From assembly GCF_002831565.1 (NCBI RefSeq), contig NZ_CP025096.1, positions 2,085,027 to 2,149,026 of the forward strand: a DNA stretch of 64,000 nucleotides. The letters are read 5' to 3'. The position numbers and the translations under genes were made by a program. The stretch's first letter is position 1; every line of letters starts with the position of its first letter. The notes under the pieces are model-generated. The model worked only from the letters and a program-made list of their open reading frames with translations. It made no database searches and had not been told where the DNA came from. Of the stretch, positions 1 to 7,297 are shown in pieces. Source of the DNA: Spirosoma pollinicola. Its GTDB lineage: Bacteria; Bacteroidota; Bacteroidia; Cytophagales; Spirosomataceae.

Positions 1-28
1 AATCAGAAGCTAAACAACTCTACTGGAG

Positions 29-610
29 CTAGTCCGGGAAAATAGAGCCAATTAACTGTTCCATTTTTTGGTACTCCTTGCCAGCAGATGCCTGAACGGC
101 TTGCACATATTCGTCAAACCGACCATCCGCAATTTCACCATATAACAGAGGTGCAAACCCCTGTTATATGGCCATAAGGTTTGCCAGAACCCGAGCGGTT
201 CGTCCATTCCCCTCCCTGAACGGATGAATAAACAGGAATTCGCCATGAACACTCGCCACATCCTTAATCAGGCTGTTTTTATCAGCGTAGCTATTGGGTA
301 AAGCCGCGAGAATTTCCTCCTCAAAGGCTTTCATAGTTTCGGGTAAAAATCGAGCCGAAGCAAACGGAAACCCTCCCTTTGAGATATTGACATCCCTATA
401 TTTACCGGCAAAAGCATACAGGTGAGCTAACGACAACTTATGTAGTTTGAGAATATAGGCAGTATTGAATTTGGTTCGGTTCGTTAGCCGCTCGGTTAGG
501 TATATTTCTGCCCGTAAAAACCCATCAAACTCAGCCAGACCAATTTCTTCAGCCGATTTTAACCCAAGAAGGTTTGGTAATACTTCGTTGTGGTTTCCTG
601 CGGGAGTCAT
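29..610 (-). pseudogene. Fic-family AMP-transferase gene interrupted by an in-frame TAA
   Basis: Fic proteins transfer AMP or another nucleotide moiety to target hydroxyls. The readable N-terminal 148 residues carry the family body (AFAGKYRDVNISKGGF around residues 67-81) and the complete active-site motif HPFREGNGRTAR at 129-140, with its catalytic His129. A TAA then stops the frame at 164-166. Beyond it the same frame stays open for 44 codons (QGFAPLLYGE..., ending GSIFPD) to a TAG at 29-31, which gives the roughly 193 residues expected of a small Fic protein. One C-to-T change (CAA to TAA) would explain the break. It lies 52 bp downstream of radA on the same strand. I infer a recent nonsense mutation. 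A truncated but active protein is possible, because the catalytic loop is upstream of the stop. Confidence 0.85.
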
Positions 611-662
611 AGTTCATAAAGGGATAGAGGCTAAACTGTAAATAATTCTTGAGCGACCCCAC

Positions 663-2048
663 TTACATCAACACACCCTGGAATACTTCATCAAGTCGGG
701 ATACGGGTTTGATATTAATTTTATAGCCTTTCGTATCCAGCCCTTTTAAATTATACTTGGAGATAAACATTTGTTTGAAACCCAGTTTTTCGGCTTCGGC
801 AATGCGGGATTCGATCCGGCTTACTGCCCGCACCTCGCCCCCTAGCCCAACCTCGGCAGCAAAAACGATGGATGGCGGAATGGCAATGTCTTCGTAACTA
901 GACACAATGGCAGCACAAACGGCTAAGTCGATGGCCGGGTCTTCGACACGCAAACCACCAGCAATGTTCAGAAATACATCCTGCTGACCAAGCCGGAAGC
1001 CCCCGCGTTTCTCTAATACGGCAAGCAACATATTCAGCCGCTTGGCATCGAAACCGGTGCTGCTTCGTTGGGGTGTACCATAGGTAGCCACGCTCACTAA
1101 AGCCTGACTCTCAATCAATAGCGGCCGGTTTCCTTCCAGCATCGATCCGATAGTAACGCCACTCAGGGCTTCGTCGCGCTGAGAGATCAGGATTTCGGAA
1201 GGGTTAGTTACCTGCCGGAGTCCCGAACCGAGCATTTCGTAAATACCGAGCTCGTCGGTACTGCCAAAACGGTTTTTGTTGGTTCGTAGAATCCGGTAAG
1301 TCGTATGCCGATCACCTTCAAACGTCAGCACCGTATCGACCATGTGTTCCAGCACTTTAGGACCCGCCAGTGTGCCCTCTTTGGTGATGTGGCCAATCAT
1401 GAACACAGGTACGCCACTTTCTTTGGCATACTTCATAAACTCGGCCGCACATTCGCGCACTTGCGAAACACTGCCCGCTCCCGATTCCACCAATGACGAC
1501 TGCATGGTTTGAATCGAGTCGATGATCAGGATTTCCGGCTCGAAATGTTCCACTACCCGAAAGATGTTCTGGGTAGATGTTTCGGTCATAACGTGGCAAT
1601 CGCTGGTGGGGGCATCCAGACGTTCGGCCCGCATTTTAATCTGCTGCTCACTTTCTTCGCCAGACACATAGAGCACACGCATACCAGCCAGGCTGAGGGC
1701 AATTTGCAGGAGGAGTGTCGATTTGCCAATACCCGGCTCACCGCCAATCAGGACAAGTGAACCGGCAACAATGCCGCCACCCAGTACCCGGTTCAATTCA
1801 CCATCTACGGTGTAAATTCGGGGTTGTTCTTCGTAATTGATCGCGTGGAGCGCCTTAGGTTTGGCGGCTACTTTCAGGCTACCCGGCCCGGCCGATGGGC
1901 TACGCCAGCCGCCTTTTTCGGGCTCATCCTTTTGAACAACTTCTTCTACGATCGTATTCCATTCTCCACACGACGCGCAGCGGCCCATCCATTTAGCAGA
2001 CTGATTACCGCAACTCTGACAAAAAAAAGTGGTTTTTAACTTGGCCAT
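663..2048 (-). CDS. radA: DNA repair protein RadA (Sms)
   Basis: RadA is a RecA-like ATPase that drives branch migration of recombination intermediates in the cytoplasm. The 461-residue product has the diagnostic order: an N-terminal C4 zinc finger (Cys10, 13, 24, 27), a RecA core with Walker A GGEPGIGKS at about 102-110, the RadA signature KNRFG near residue 258, and a C-terminal Lon-protease-like domain. Length is normal for the family. The ATG at 2048 is the natural start because the zinc finger begins ten residues later. The broken Fic gene follows in the same direction. Nothing looks damaged. Confidence 0.97.
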   Translation of the reverse strand: MAKLKTTFFCQSCGNQSAKWMGRCASCGEWNTIVEEVVQKDEPEKGGWRSPSAGPGSLKVAAKPKALHAINYEEQPRIYTVDGELNRVLGGGIVAGSLVLIGGEPGIGKSTLLLQIALSLAGMRVLYVSGEESEQQIKMRAERLDAPTSDCHVMTETSTQNIFRVVEHFEPEILIIDSIQTMQSSLVESGAGSVSQVRECAAEFMKYAKESGVPVFMIGHITKEGTLAGPKVLEHMVDTVLTFEGDRHTTYRILRTNKNRFGSTDELGIYEMLGSGLRQVTNPSEILISQRDEALSGVTIGSMLEGNRPLLIESQALVSVATYGTPQRSSTGFDAKRLNMLLAVLEKRGGFRLGQQDVFLNIAGGLRVEDPAIDLAVCAAIVSSYEDIAIPPSIVFAAEVGLGGEVRAVSRIESRIAEAEKLGFKQMFISKYNLKGLDTKGYKINIKPVSRLDEVFQGVLM

Positions 2049-2289
2049 TCGGCAGTTGGTAGATAGCTAACGAACCGCAGGAACGGCCCGAAATAGACAA
2101 TGAATTTATGGGCCGATTAAACCCTTGGTAACCCAGCCAGTCCAACCAAAACGCAGCGCTTCAGCAGCTCATTTCGCTTTGACCAGCCGGTACTAATAGA
2201 ACGCCGTTCGCTCGAAATAAGTTGATGTTCCGTACCGTATCAGGTCAATTTACGTTTAACAACCGGTATATTCTTTGACACAACCAGCA

Positions 2290-2964
2290 ATGAAAAAAAT
2301 CCTGCTTTTCGCATCATTACTCATTATGCCTGCGCTATCATTTGCACAGGGAGGCTTCCAGATTGGTATTAAGGGTGGCGTTAATCTTTCCAAACTTAGC
2401 TTTGGCGACTTCCTCAAAACAGGCACGAACGGAACGGGAGCGCCCGTTGTAAACGTTGATGGACAAACATTTAGAAATAGCATCAGCGATAGTTTCAATA
2501 GTAAAACGGGTACCTCGTTCGGCATATACATGCGCTTCGGCAGAAACCTGTTTATTCAGCCTGAATTACTTTACTCTACCCGGGCGGGGCAGTTTGGTGT
2601 TATTCGAAATGGGCAGACAGAGACTGTAACGATCACGACCAGCAGTTTTGATGTCCCCCTTTTGCTGGGTATTAAAGGTGGCCCAATCCGGGTAATGGCC
2701 GGGCCAGTCGTTTCATTCCTGGTAAATGATAATCAGAAGTTGGGGCAAGCCCTAAGCCAATATACAAGCGGCTCGCTCAATGATGCCTGGGCCAAAGCCT
2801 ACTATGGTTATCAGGTTGGGGGCGGCTTAGATCTGGGCTCCTTTGGCCTCGATGTTCGATACGAGGGGAATCTGTCCGATATTGCGCAAATCGAGAATAG
2901 TCAGGGCAAATTCAGCCAACGGCTAAAATCGTGGCAAGTGACGCTGGCGTATCGTTTGTTCTAA
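2290..2964 (+). CDS. Porin-family outer-membrane beta-barrel protein
   Basis: This 224-residue protein starts with a clear signal peptide (KKILLFASLLIMPALSFAQ) and continues with GIKGGVNLSKL, typical of the small Bacteroidota outer-membrane barrels of the PorT/OMP_b-brl_2 type. Alternating hydrophobic strands and a terminal aromatic (YRLF) fit a barrel inserted by BAM. The frame is open from 2275, but the ATG at 2290 places the basic n-region directly at the signal peptide and is preferred. Substrate and role are unknown. It ends 6 bp before a 33-bp-arm inverted repeat and converges on a LytTR gene. Confidence 0.85.
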   Translation: MKKILLFASLLIMPALSFAQGGFQIGIKGGVNLSKLSFGDFLKTGTNGTGAPVVNVDGQTFRNSISDSFNSKTGTSFGIYMRFGRNLFIQPELLYSTRAGQFGVIRNGQTETVTITTSSFDVPLLLGIKGGPIRVMAGPVVSFLVNDNQKLGQALSQYTSGSLNDAWAKAYYGYQVGGGLDLGSFGLDVRYEGNLSDIAQIENSQGKFSQRLKSWQVTLAYRLF

Positions 2965-2970
2965 AAGTAA

Positions 2971-3041
2971 TAGGTTTAAAGTAGACTTGGCTGACGCGTT
3001 GGTAAAATACCAACGCGTCAGCCAAGTCTACTTTAAACCTA
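2971..3041. terminator. Long perfect inverted repeat between convergent genes
   Basis: Two 33-nt arms (2971-3003 and 3009-3041) are exact reverse complements around a 5-nt loop, aaaat. The element lies between the stops of the convergent barrel and LytTR genes, so a bidirectional terminator is the simplest reading. The arms are far longer than a usual intrinsic terminator and there is no clean U-tract. The arm core TTGGCTGACGC also occurs in the element before the RND gene near 60.9 kb. Confidence 0.8.
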
Positions 3042-3050
3042 CTGCACAAT

Positions 3051-3470
3051 TTAATTCAACAACCGAAGCCAGTATTGAGCAAGCCGCTGTGTGATGTCTT
3101 TCATACGACGACGCGAGATAGCCACTTCACGTCCATCGGCCATTCTGACCTGACGTTCACGGTTGAAGATATTACGCTGGACGTAAGCCAGATTGACGAT
3201 ATATGATTTGTGAATACGCAGGAATATGGACCCATCCAGCGTCTTTTCGAATTCTTTCAGCGTTTTTGACACTAAATACCGTTTACGGTCGCGAGTGTGT
3301 AGAAACGTATAATTGCCTTCACCTTGCAGACACAGTATGTCATCAACCGAAATGAAAATTGTTCGATTCAGGTAAGGCAGCGCAATGCGCTGTGTACCAC
3401 GCTGGTAAGACGTTGGAAATTGTGGAACAACGGCAAGTGGCTGAGGAGATGTGAAAATTGAGGCTTCCAT
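3051..3470 (-). CDS. Stand-alone LytTR DNA-binding regulator
   Basis: This 139-residue protein is almost entirely a LytTR DNA-binding domain, as in AgrA and AlgR. Visible hallmarks are ISVDDILCLQGEGNYTFLHT (about 45-64), LVSKTLKEFEKTL, FLRIHKSYIVNLAYV and the C-terminal basic ISRRR. No receiver domain precedes it, only about 30 residues of unassigned N-terminus. It is clearly paralogous to the next LytTR gene (3723-4154) and more distantly to the one at 40481. A -7 box and a 14-bp inverted repeat lie upstream, so the gene has its own promoter and perhaps an operator. What signal it reads is not visible. Confidence 0.9.
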   Translation of the reverse strand: MEASIFTSPQPLAVVPQFPTSYQRGTQRIALPYLNRTIFISVDDILCLQGEGNYTFLHTRDRKRYLVSKTLKEFEKTLDGSIFLRIHKSYIVNLAYVQRNIFNRERQVRMADGREVAISRRRMKDITQRLAQYWLRLLN

Positions 3471-3517
3471 AGTAGAGAATAGTTTTGGTTCAGTGCCTTA
3501 GTTGCTGACTGATGAAA

Positions 3518-3545
3518 CAAAGCTACTTTATGGTCGCTTCTTCAA
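3518..3545 (-). promoter_or_regulatory. Bacteroidota-type promoter for the LytTR gene at 3470
   Basis: On the minus strand TAGCTTTG (3525-3518) matches the Bacteroidota -7 consensus TAnnTTTG exactly. A TTG (3545-3543) lies 17 nt upstream as the -33 element. The box is about 48 nt before the ATG at 3470. Confidence 0.65.
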
Positions 3546-3552
3546 AAAGGAT

Positions 3553-3604
3553 GGCTTGATCAGCAAGGGTTCATTTTTTCAAATAACCAGTTGCTAATCA
3601 AGCC
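3553..3604. promoter_or_regulatory. Inverted repeat upstream of the LytTR promoter
   Basis: GGCTTGATCAGCAA (3553-3566) and TTGCTAATCAAGCC (3591-3604) are 14-nt arms with one mismatch, separated by 24 nt. The pair lies immediately upstream of the -33 box of the LytTR gene, where an activator or autoregulatory site would sit. LytTR sites are usually direct repeats, so another regulator is possible. The rest of 3605-3722 shows nothing recognisable. Confidence 0.4.
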
Positions 3605-3722
3605 ATTACGCCTTCTCTTGCGTTACTCTTCGGGTGGATTTACCCAACTTATTGCGTAAAACTACGCAGTGGCTATACGTATGAATTTGCTCCTGTTTTC
3701 AGGGAAAACCCATTCACATAGT

Positions 3723-4154
3723 TTAACTGACTACTACCGGTTGAAAATCACGGATACGATCGATAAACACTTGTGCCCGACGACGTGAAATTTTCACCTG
3801 CTGGCCATCAGTTAATTCAAGTTCGCCTTCCTTCTTAATAAAGAACTTACGAACAAAACCAAGATTGACGATACAGGATTTATGCACCCGAACAAAAGCC
3901 TGACCATCCAGCAGGATTTCGTATTCTTTTAGCGTACGAGACACCAGCATCTTAGTACCGTCTTTTAAAAAGAAGTTTGTGTAATTACCACAACCTTCCA
4001 GCCGTACAATTTCATCGACGGAAACTGTACGTTTACGATCATAAAACGGAATGAGGAGCTTTTGCAAACACGTAGAATCGGCAATTTTTTCCACACTATT
4101 GTGGAAAGGTCTGGACATAGTTTCGAAAATAGAGTCGTTAGCGAATGCGTTCAT
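3723..4154 (-). CDS. Stand-alone LytTR DNA-binding regulator, paralogue
   Basis: A LytTR domain occupies most of this 143-residue protein: VSVDEIVRLEGCGNYTNFFL, LVSRTLKEYEILL, FVRVHKSCIVNLGFV and a terminal ISRRR. There is no receiver or membrane segment. It is a close paralogue of the protein encoded at 3051-3470 and lies tandem to it in the same orientation, 252 bp upstream. The frame is open back to a GTG at 4217, but the ATG at 4154 is preferred because the extra residues match nothing in the paralogue. The duplicated arrangement suggests cross-regulation, which is inference. Confidence 0.88.
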   Translation of the reverse strand: MNAFANDSIFETMSRPFHNSVEKIADSTCLQKLLIPFYDRKRTVSVDEIVRLEGCGNYTNFFLKDGTKMLVSRTLKEYEILLDGQAFVRVHKSCIVNLGFVRKFFIKKEGELELTDGQQVKISRRRAQVFIDRIRDFQPVVVS

Positions 4155-4519
4155 AGTCGTCTTATAAGATGATTGTGTATAAAGAGTTAGAAGCTGACAT
4201 TCAGACACTTGCTGCACTATTCTGGGTACCGAAACTGCTGTCGATATCTTCTGTCATATCGAATAGAGTTACAAGAATCAGACCTACTTACCCAGATCCT
4301 TAAAACTGAGTTATTTTATTTGTATAACTACTTACCATTCAGCACCAAATTACCGATTAATAAACAAATAATATATAAACACAAAAATTTATAGTGTATA
4401 CTAAATATTAGGCAATGAGTAGCATAAAACATAGTTCATACACACTGATTCTAACTGATTTCTCTGCTCTCCTCAGTTTTGCGTACCTTTGTTCAAGAAA
4501 GTAGTGAAACACGTAGCGT
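4155..4519. other. Divergent intergenic region between LytTR and pheS
   Basis: This spacer is AT-rich around 4300-4440. A 61-codon open frame at 4209-4394 overlaps the alternative LytTR start and has no recognisable features, so I do not call it a gene. The only convincing signal is the -7 box of pheS near 4484. Confidence 0.5.
4484..4491 (+). promoter_or_regulatory. -7 promoter box of pheS
   Basis: TACCTTTG matches the Bacteroidota -7 consensus TAnnTTTG exactly and lies 28 nt before the pheS ATG. The -33 TTG is weak or absent. Confidence 0.55.
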
Positions 4520-5560
4520 ATGCTGGATAAAGTAAAAGACCTACACCAGGAGATTAAACAGTACGATATCAATACGGCCGAGCAACTGGAGCAGTTTCGG
4601 ATGCGATTTATTAGCCGTAAAGGTGTTGTGACTGAGTTGTTTGAAGGCTTGAAAAGCGTTCCGCCCGCCGATAGAAGAGCGGTGGGTCAGGAACTCAACG
4701 GCCTTAAAAACCTAGCTCAGGAGCGCTTTGAGGCTTTTAGCCAACGAATAGAGGAGCAACAAACATCGGCCACCAATGCACCACCCGTTGACCTTACCCT
4801 GCCAACGATACCAAATCTTACGGGTACGCAGCACCCGCTGAGCCTCGTTCGCCAACGGATCATTCAAATTTTCGAACGAATCGGATTTAACGTAGCCGAC
4901 GGTCCCGAGATCGAATCGGACTGGTACAACTTTGGCGCCCTCAACTTCCCCGACAATCACCCGGCCCGCGATATGCAGGACACGTTTTTTGTCGAGAAAG
5001 CTAGCGACAGTGCCCCTGCCGATATGCTGCTGCGTACGCATACATCGAACGTACAAATCCGTTTGATGGAGCGTCAGAAACCTCCTATACGGTCTATCAT
5101 GCCGGGTCGGGTATACCGCAACGAAACCATATCGGCGCGGGCGCACTGTATGTTCCATCAGGTTGAAGGCATTTATATTGACAAAAATGTCGGGTTCAAA
5201 GATCTGAAAGACACGCTTTACCACTTTGTAAAGGAAATGTTCGAGCCTGGCACCCAAATTCGTTTCCGGCCTTCATATTTCCCTTTTACAGAGCCAAGTG
5301 CAGAGATTGATATATCGTGCCAGATCTGCGGAGGTAAAGGTTGTAACATTTGTAAACATACGGGCTGGGTCGAAATTGCCGGTTCAGGTATGGTTGATCC
5401 ACAGGTTATTGCCAATTGCGGCATCGACCCCGAAGAGTACACAGGCTTTGCCTTTGGTATGGGTATCGAGCGCATCACACAGTTGAAATACGTAGTGAAC
5501 GACTTACGTCTATACACCGAAAACGATGTGCGCTTCCTGCGCCAGTTTGAAGGACTTTAA
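4520..5560 (+). CDS. pheS: Phenylalanine-tRNA ligase alpha subunit
   Basis: PheS forms the catalytic half of the (alpha-beta)2 enzyme that charges tRNA-Phe. The 346-residue product has the N-terminal coiled-coil arm (about 1-90), then the class II core: motif 2 in PGRVYRNE...HCMFHQVEG, and motif 3 in GFAFGMGIERITQLKY near the C-terminus. Length is normal. The product starts 28 nt after a good -7 box, which supports the ATG at 4520. pheT is not in this window, as is common in Bacteroidota. Downstream lies a low-complexity inverted repeat, then xseA. Confidence 0.97.
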   Translation: MLDKVKDLHQEIKQYDINTAEQLEQFRMRFISRKGVVTELFEGLKSVPPADRRAVGQELNGLKNLAQERFEAFSQRIEEQQTSATNAPPVDLTLPTIPNLTGTQHPLSLVRQRIIQIFERIGFNVADGPEIESDWYNFGALNFPDNHPARDMQDTFFVEKASDSAPADMLLRTHTSNVQIRLMERQKPPIRSIMPGRVYRNETISARAHCMFHQVEGIYIDKNVGFKDLKDTLYHFVKEMFEPGTQIRFRPSYFPFTEPSAEIDISCQICGGKGCNICKHTGWVEIAGSGMVDPQVIANCGIDPEEYTGFAFGMGIERITQLKYVVNDLRLYTENDVRFLRQFEGL

Positions 5561-5564
5561 TCAT

Positions 5565-5650
5565 AAAAGCGAAAGAGTGTAAAGAGCGAAAGAGCGACTA
5601 ATCATTGCACACTTTTGCTATTTCACTCTTTCGCTCTTTCACTCTTTACG
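5565..5650. repeat. Low-complexity imperfect inverted repeat abutting xseA
   Basis: The left arm (5565-5597) is built from short words such as GCGAAAGAGTG and AAAGAGCG. The right arm (5622-5649) is its approximate reverse complement. The arms flank about 25 nt. The element fills the pheS-xseA spacer and ends one base before the xseA ATG. It may be a terminator for pheS or a structured leader of xseA. Confidence 0.65.
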
Positions 5651-5651
5651 A

Positions 5652-6854
5652 ATGTCTCCCCTCCGCCTTTCAGATTTAGCATTTACGCTCGATGCCGTTA
5701 TAGACGAAGCATTTGGGCAGAAGGCCGTATGGGTAGTGGCCGAAACGAGCGACATAAAAAACTATCCTGACAGAGGCTACTGTTTTCTGACGTTAGTGGA
5801 ACGCGATGCTAACGGCCGCGACACGCTGGCGAAACTCGATGCCTGCATCTGGCGTAAGAACTACCATGCTATCGGCGATTTTGAACGGGCAACGGGCGTT
5901 GCTTTCGCCCGGAATATCCAGCTTCTACTGCTGGTGTCTGTTAGTTTTAGCCCCGTCTATGGATTACGACTGGAGATCCTGAAAATTGACCCATCCTATA
6001 CACTCGGCAACCTCGAACGCGAGCGGCAAACGGTACTCGATACACTCGTCAAAAACCATCCCGATTTGGTTTGGCTCGAAGACGGACAATATATTACGGC
6101 CAATCAATTATTACCCCGCCCGGCCGTTATTCAGCGGGTGGCACTTATTACGGCCCCTAACTCAGATGGCTGGCGTGACTTCCGGCACGAACTGACCCAG
6201 AATCCCTTTGGCTACGATTTCGTTGTTGACGAATATTTGACGCAGGTGCAGGGTCAGGGTGCCGAACGGGCTATTTGCGGCCAGTTGGAACGTATCCGCA
6301 CAAGCAGTGTAGGGTATGATGCCGTTGTGATTGTGCGCGGAGGTGGCTCGCAGTTGGACTTTGGCTCATTTGATTCCTATTTGATGGGCGAAGCCGTTGC
6401 TGGTTTTGGCATTCCAATTCTGGCAGGAATTGGCCACGAACGAAACGTGAGTATTACTGACCTGCTCTGTCATGAGAGTGTAAAAACGCCGACAAAAGCG
6501 GCTGGCTTCTTGATTGAACATAATCGAAAATTTGAAGAAACCTGTCTCCAGCTGCGTGACCGTCTGCGGGTTGTCACGCGTGACGCTCTGCAAACCGCCC
6601 GGGAGGAATTGGATCGTGAAACAGAACGACTTCGGTTTGTTTCGCAAACCTATTTTCGTGAATGTCATACAAATCTCACTGAAAAGGCGGTTACCCTACG
6701 CCATCTGGACCCGTCTAATGTGCTACGTCGTGGCTATGCTTTGCTGCTTCGCAACGGCCGAATTCTGACCCAGGCAAGCAGCGTTCAGCCTGACGAAATG
6801 CTTGAGGTACAAATGCGTGATGGAACCATACCCATCAAGGTCAGGCAATCATAA
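5652..6854 (+). CDS. xseA: Exodeoxyribonuclease VII large subunit
   Basis: XseA is the catalytic subunit of exonuclease VII, which degrades single-stranded DNA from both ends into oligonucleotides. The 400-residue protein shows the N-terminal OB fold (VWVVAETSDIKNYPDRGYCF near 25-45), the catalytic core with ALITAPNSDGWRDF (about 165-178), VIVRGGGSQLDFGSFDS and IPILAGIGHERNVSITD, and a C-terminal helical region ending in a DPSNVLRRGYALL-type repeat. xseB follows 93 bp downstream on the same strand, so both subunits are encoded together. The ATG is one base after the preceding inverted repeat. Confidence 0.95.
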   Translation: MSPLRLSDLAFTLDAVIDEAFGQKAVWVVAETSDIKNYPDRGYCFLTLVERDANGRDTLAKLDACIWRKNYHAIGDFERATGVAFARNIQLLLLVSVSFSPVYGLRLEILKIDPSYTLGNLERERQTVLDTLVKNHPDLVWLEDGQYITANQLLPRPAVIQRVALITAPNSDGWRDFRHELTQNPFGYDFVVDEYLTQVQGQGAERAICGQLERIRTSSVGYDAVVIVRGGGSQLDFGSFDSYLMGEAVAGFGIPILAGIGHERNVSITDLLCHESVKTPTKAAGFLIEHNRKFEETCLQLRDRLRVVTRDALQTAREELDRETERLRFVSQTYFRECHTNLTEKAVTLRHLDPSNVLRRGYALLLRNGRILTQASSVQPDEMLEVQMRDGTIPIKVRQS

Positions 6855-6947
6855 GGCTTCCAGACTGGTTTATCGCGTTGATCTTAAGCCCGTTGCGATT
6901 ACTATCTTAAAATTTCATTACTTTAGAACGATACACTTAAAAAGAGA

Positions 6948-7136
6948 ATGACTTATCAGGAATCTTATGACCAATTGAGTACATTGGTCTATGAAATTGA
7001 GAATGAGCAGGTTCCACTTGATGAGCTGCCCGGAAAAATCCGGCTGGCTACTGAGTTGATTACGTTTTGTCAGGAGCGCCTTCGAGCCGTTGAGACGGAA
7101 TATCAGGAGGTAATCGAACGTCTGCCAAAGCGTTGA
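6948..7136 (+). CDS. xseB: Exodeoxyribonuclease VII small subunit
   Basis: This 62-residue protein has the XseB pattern: YQESYDQLSTLVYEIENEQVPLDEL, then a second helix with FCQERLRAVETEYQEV. XseB forms a helical hairpin that binds XseA and controls nuclease activity. Position directly after xseA on the same strand strongly supports the call. Length is at the short end of normal. No separate promoter is evident in the 93-bp gap. Confidence 0.93.
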   Translation: MTYQESYDQLSTLVYEIENEQVPLDELPGKIRLATELITFCQERLRAVETEYQEVIERLPKR

Positions 7137-7297
7137 TATCCAGAATTTATTAATACCCATGAGTAACGTTTGCTAAACCTTCCCTAATTTTAACCCCGGA
7201 ATGGATACTCCAGGGCAAATGTCCCGAGGTGCTCAGCGTTGTTTAGGTTGTGAGGTAGTCAATAGCACCATTTTTTGCCTGATTGAGTCATTATTTT

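Noticed and set aside
52-261. 69-codon minus-strand ORF overlapping the Fic gene
   Set aside because: It is out of frame with the Fic gene. The continuation of the true Fic frame past the TAA gives a family-like C-terminus, so this frame is a shadow.
4209-4394. 61-codon ORF between the LytTR gene and pheS
   Set aside because: It has AT-driven composition, no recognisable protein features and no promoter or ribosome-binding site of its own.
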